A stretch of DNA of 64,000 nt, taken from Acidiferrimicrobium sp. IK (GTDB lineage Bacteria; Actinomycetota; Acidimicrobiia; Acidimicrobiales; Palsa-688). Made by a program: the position numbers and the translations under genes. The notes beneath the pieces are model-generated. The model was not told the DNA's origin. It saw nothing but the letters and a program-made list of their open reading frames with translations, and made no database searches. Each line of letters starts with the position of its first letter. Position 1 is the stretch's first letter. The stretch lies in assembly GCF_025499425.1 (NCBI RefSeq), contig NZ_JAIMCB010000002.1:389688-453687 (forward strand). Direction: 5' to 3'. This document shows positions 62,943 to 64,000 of the stretch, piece by piece.

Positions 62943-63884
62943 GTGAGCGAAACGCTGCTCGGCGGGGGTCCGGCCGCGGCCGCGCCCGTCGCCCTCGGCG
63001 GGGCGGCGGTGCGGGCCGGGACAACGTCATGGGCCGACCGTAGCTTGGTGCGCGACGGCGGCTTCTACCCGAAGAAGACCATGACCGCCCGGGAGCGCCT
63101 GGCCTACTACTGCTCCCGGTTCTCGATGGCCGAGATCGCCACGACGTTCCGGTTCCCTCCGACCCCCGAGCTGTGCGCCCAGTGGGCGGAGCGTACCCCT
63201 GACGGGTTCAGCTTCGACGTGAAGGCGTGGTCGCTGCTTGTCGGGCGCCCGACGCTGCCCGACTCGCTCTACCCGGACCTGCAGGGCGCGGTGCGCGCCA
63301 CCGCCAGGGACCGCCGCCGCCTGTACGCCGCCCACCTCCCAGCCGATGTGCTCGAGGAGTGTTGGGCGCGCTTCGCCCACTCGCTGGCGCCGCTACGACG
63401 AGCCGGGCGTTTGGGCGTGGTCACGCTCTCCTACCCCACCTGGTTTTCTCCGCGTCCCGAAGCGTGGGACGAGCTGTCTCGGCTCCCCCGGCGCCTGCCC
63501 GACACGGCCGTCGCCGTCGAGCTGCACAACCCCAAATGGTTCGCGGGGGACGCCTGCGACGCGACCCTGGAGTGGCTGGAGGCACGAGGCATCGGGTTCG
63601 TGTGCGTCGACGGGCCACCCGACCCGGCCGGCGAACGGCACCCGGTGGTCGCCGCGACCTCCGACACCGCCGTGGTGCGGTTCTGTGGCCGGCGGGCGGT
63701 GGAGGGTGAGCCGTGGTCGTCGCCGTACCGCTACGCGGACGAGGAGCTGGCCGGGTGGGTGCCCGCGGTCCGGGACCTGGCCACCTCCGCGCGGGAGGTC
63801 CATCTGATCCTGGACAACTGCTGGCGCAGCGACGCGGTCGACAACGCCGCGACGCTGCTGCGGTTGCTCGGACCGACCGGCTAA
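62943..63884 (+). CDS. DUF72 family protein (YecE-like)
   Basis: A TIM-barrel protein of DUF72. VRAGTTSWADRSLVRDGGFY is the family opening, with YCSRFSMAEIATTFRFPPTP, GFSFDVKAWSLL, AVAVELHNPKWF and VCVDGPPDP further on. The function is not known. Starts are uncertain: GTG at 62943 is listed, TTG at 62916 and GTG at 63009 are alternatives; family alignment would favour 63009. It is divergent from malQ. Confidence 0.88.
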   Translation: MSETLLGGGPAAAAPVALGGAAVRAGTTSWADRSLVRDGGFYPKKTMTARERLAYYCSRFSMAEIATTFRFPPTPELCAQWAERTPDGFSFDVKAWSLLVGRPTLPDSLYPDLQGAVRATARDRRRLYAAHLPADVLEECWARFAHSLAPLRRAGRLGVVTLSYPTWFSPRPEAWDELSRLPRRLPDTAVAVELHNPKWFAGDACDATLEWLEARGIGFVCVDGPPDPAGERHPVVAATSDTAVVRFCGRRAVEGEPWSSPYRYADEELAGWVPAVRDLATSAREVHLILDNCWRSDAVDNAATLLRLLGPTG

Positions 63885-64000
63885 TGGGGATCGACCACCT
63901 CGCTGGTTGAGTGAGTGAGGCTGGTCGCTGAGCCGCCAGCAGGTCAGCACTCTCTCCGGCAGAACGTCGAGTTCTAGGCCTAGATCGTGCGCCTGCTGGT
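63885..64000. other. Right edge, no supported gene
   Basis: 116 bases after the DUF72 stop. No hairpin, promoter or complete gene was recognised. An open frame continues on the minus strand across the edge, but it also runs through the DUF72 gene in antisense and is not supported. Confidence 0.4.

Noticed and set aside
63393..63950. Minus-strand open frame at the right edge
   Set aside because: It covers the DUF72 gene in antisense and has no recognised family or ribosome site; a gene entering from the right could not be supported.

Overview
The window is about 64 kb of very GC-rich actinobacterial chromosome, with almost every base inside a gene. The gene content suggests Acidimicrobiia or a close relative (inference). 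It includes a fused 2-oxoglutarate decarboxylase/dehydrogenase (Kgd), a SepIVA-like septation protein, DUF2469, a GTP-dependent PEP carboxykinase, a UvrD2-type helicase with HRDC domain, a BldC-type DNA-binding domain, and small actinobacterial zinc proteins. No tRNA, rRNA, phage, IS element or CRISPR array was seen.

Layout. (1) 1-8217 is a mostly minus-strand information-processing block: ftsY, ffh, rpsP, KH protein, rimM, trmD, rplS, lepB, DUF2469, yraN, then a Cys/Met PLP enzyme. An enoyl-CoA hydratase cut by the left edge and a divergent small zinc protein follow. (2) 8249-11688 is a cell-envelope island: a GT4 glycosyltransferase, a coiled-coil protein and a polytopic membrane protein, lying between ftsY and smc. 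(3) 11672-20817 is the core minus-strand cluster rsmD, coaD, sepIVA-like, DUF177, rpmF, plsX, acpP, rnc, mutM, smc. (4) 20850-25892 is an accessory insert: small zinc protein, PAS-GGDEF-EAL protein, MFS transporter, VapBC-like pair. (5) 25943-30101 holds recG, a FakA-like DAK kinase and rpmB. (6) 30200-39010 holds an unusual B12-cap-like/GAF/BldC-HTH regulator, thiL, pckG plus an orphan AsnC sensor domain, a CoA transferase, an unknown protein, a BtuF-like metal receptor and a PH/SHOCT membrane protein. (7) 39311-47946 holds UvrD2-type helicase, exonuclease III, an NYN-S1-basic-tail protein, an M20 peptidase and a HAD hydrolase. (8) 48030-63884 holds repeat DNA, kgd, ettA, then enzymes: alpha/beta hydrolase, TIGR01777 epimerase, GT2, geranylgeranyl-reductase-like flavoprotein, MFE-2-type SDR, 2H phosphoesterase coupled to a LigC-type ligase, malQ and DUF72.

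The most general signal is regulatory. At least 18 genes carry a TANNNT -10 hexamer ending 6-9 nt before the start codon with no Shine-Dalgarno sequence needed, which points to widespread leaderless transcription and helps choose starts. The two most unusual proteins are the NYN-S1-lysine/alanine-tail protein (43571-45892) and the B12-cap-like/GAF/BldC regulator (30200-32080). The coupled LigC/2H-phosphoesterase pair (59292-60904) is a candidate nucleic-acid end-repair module.
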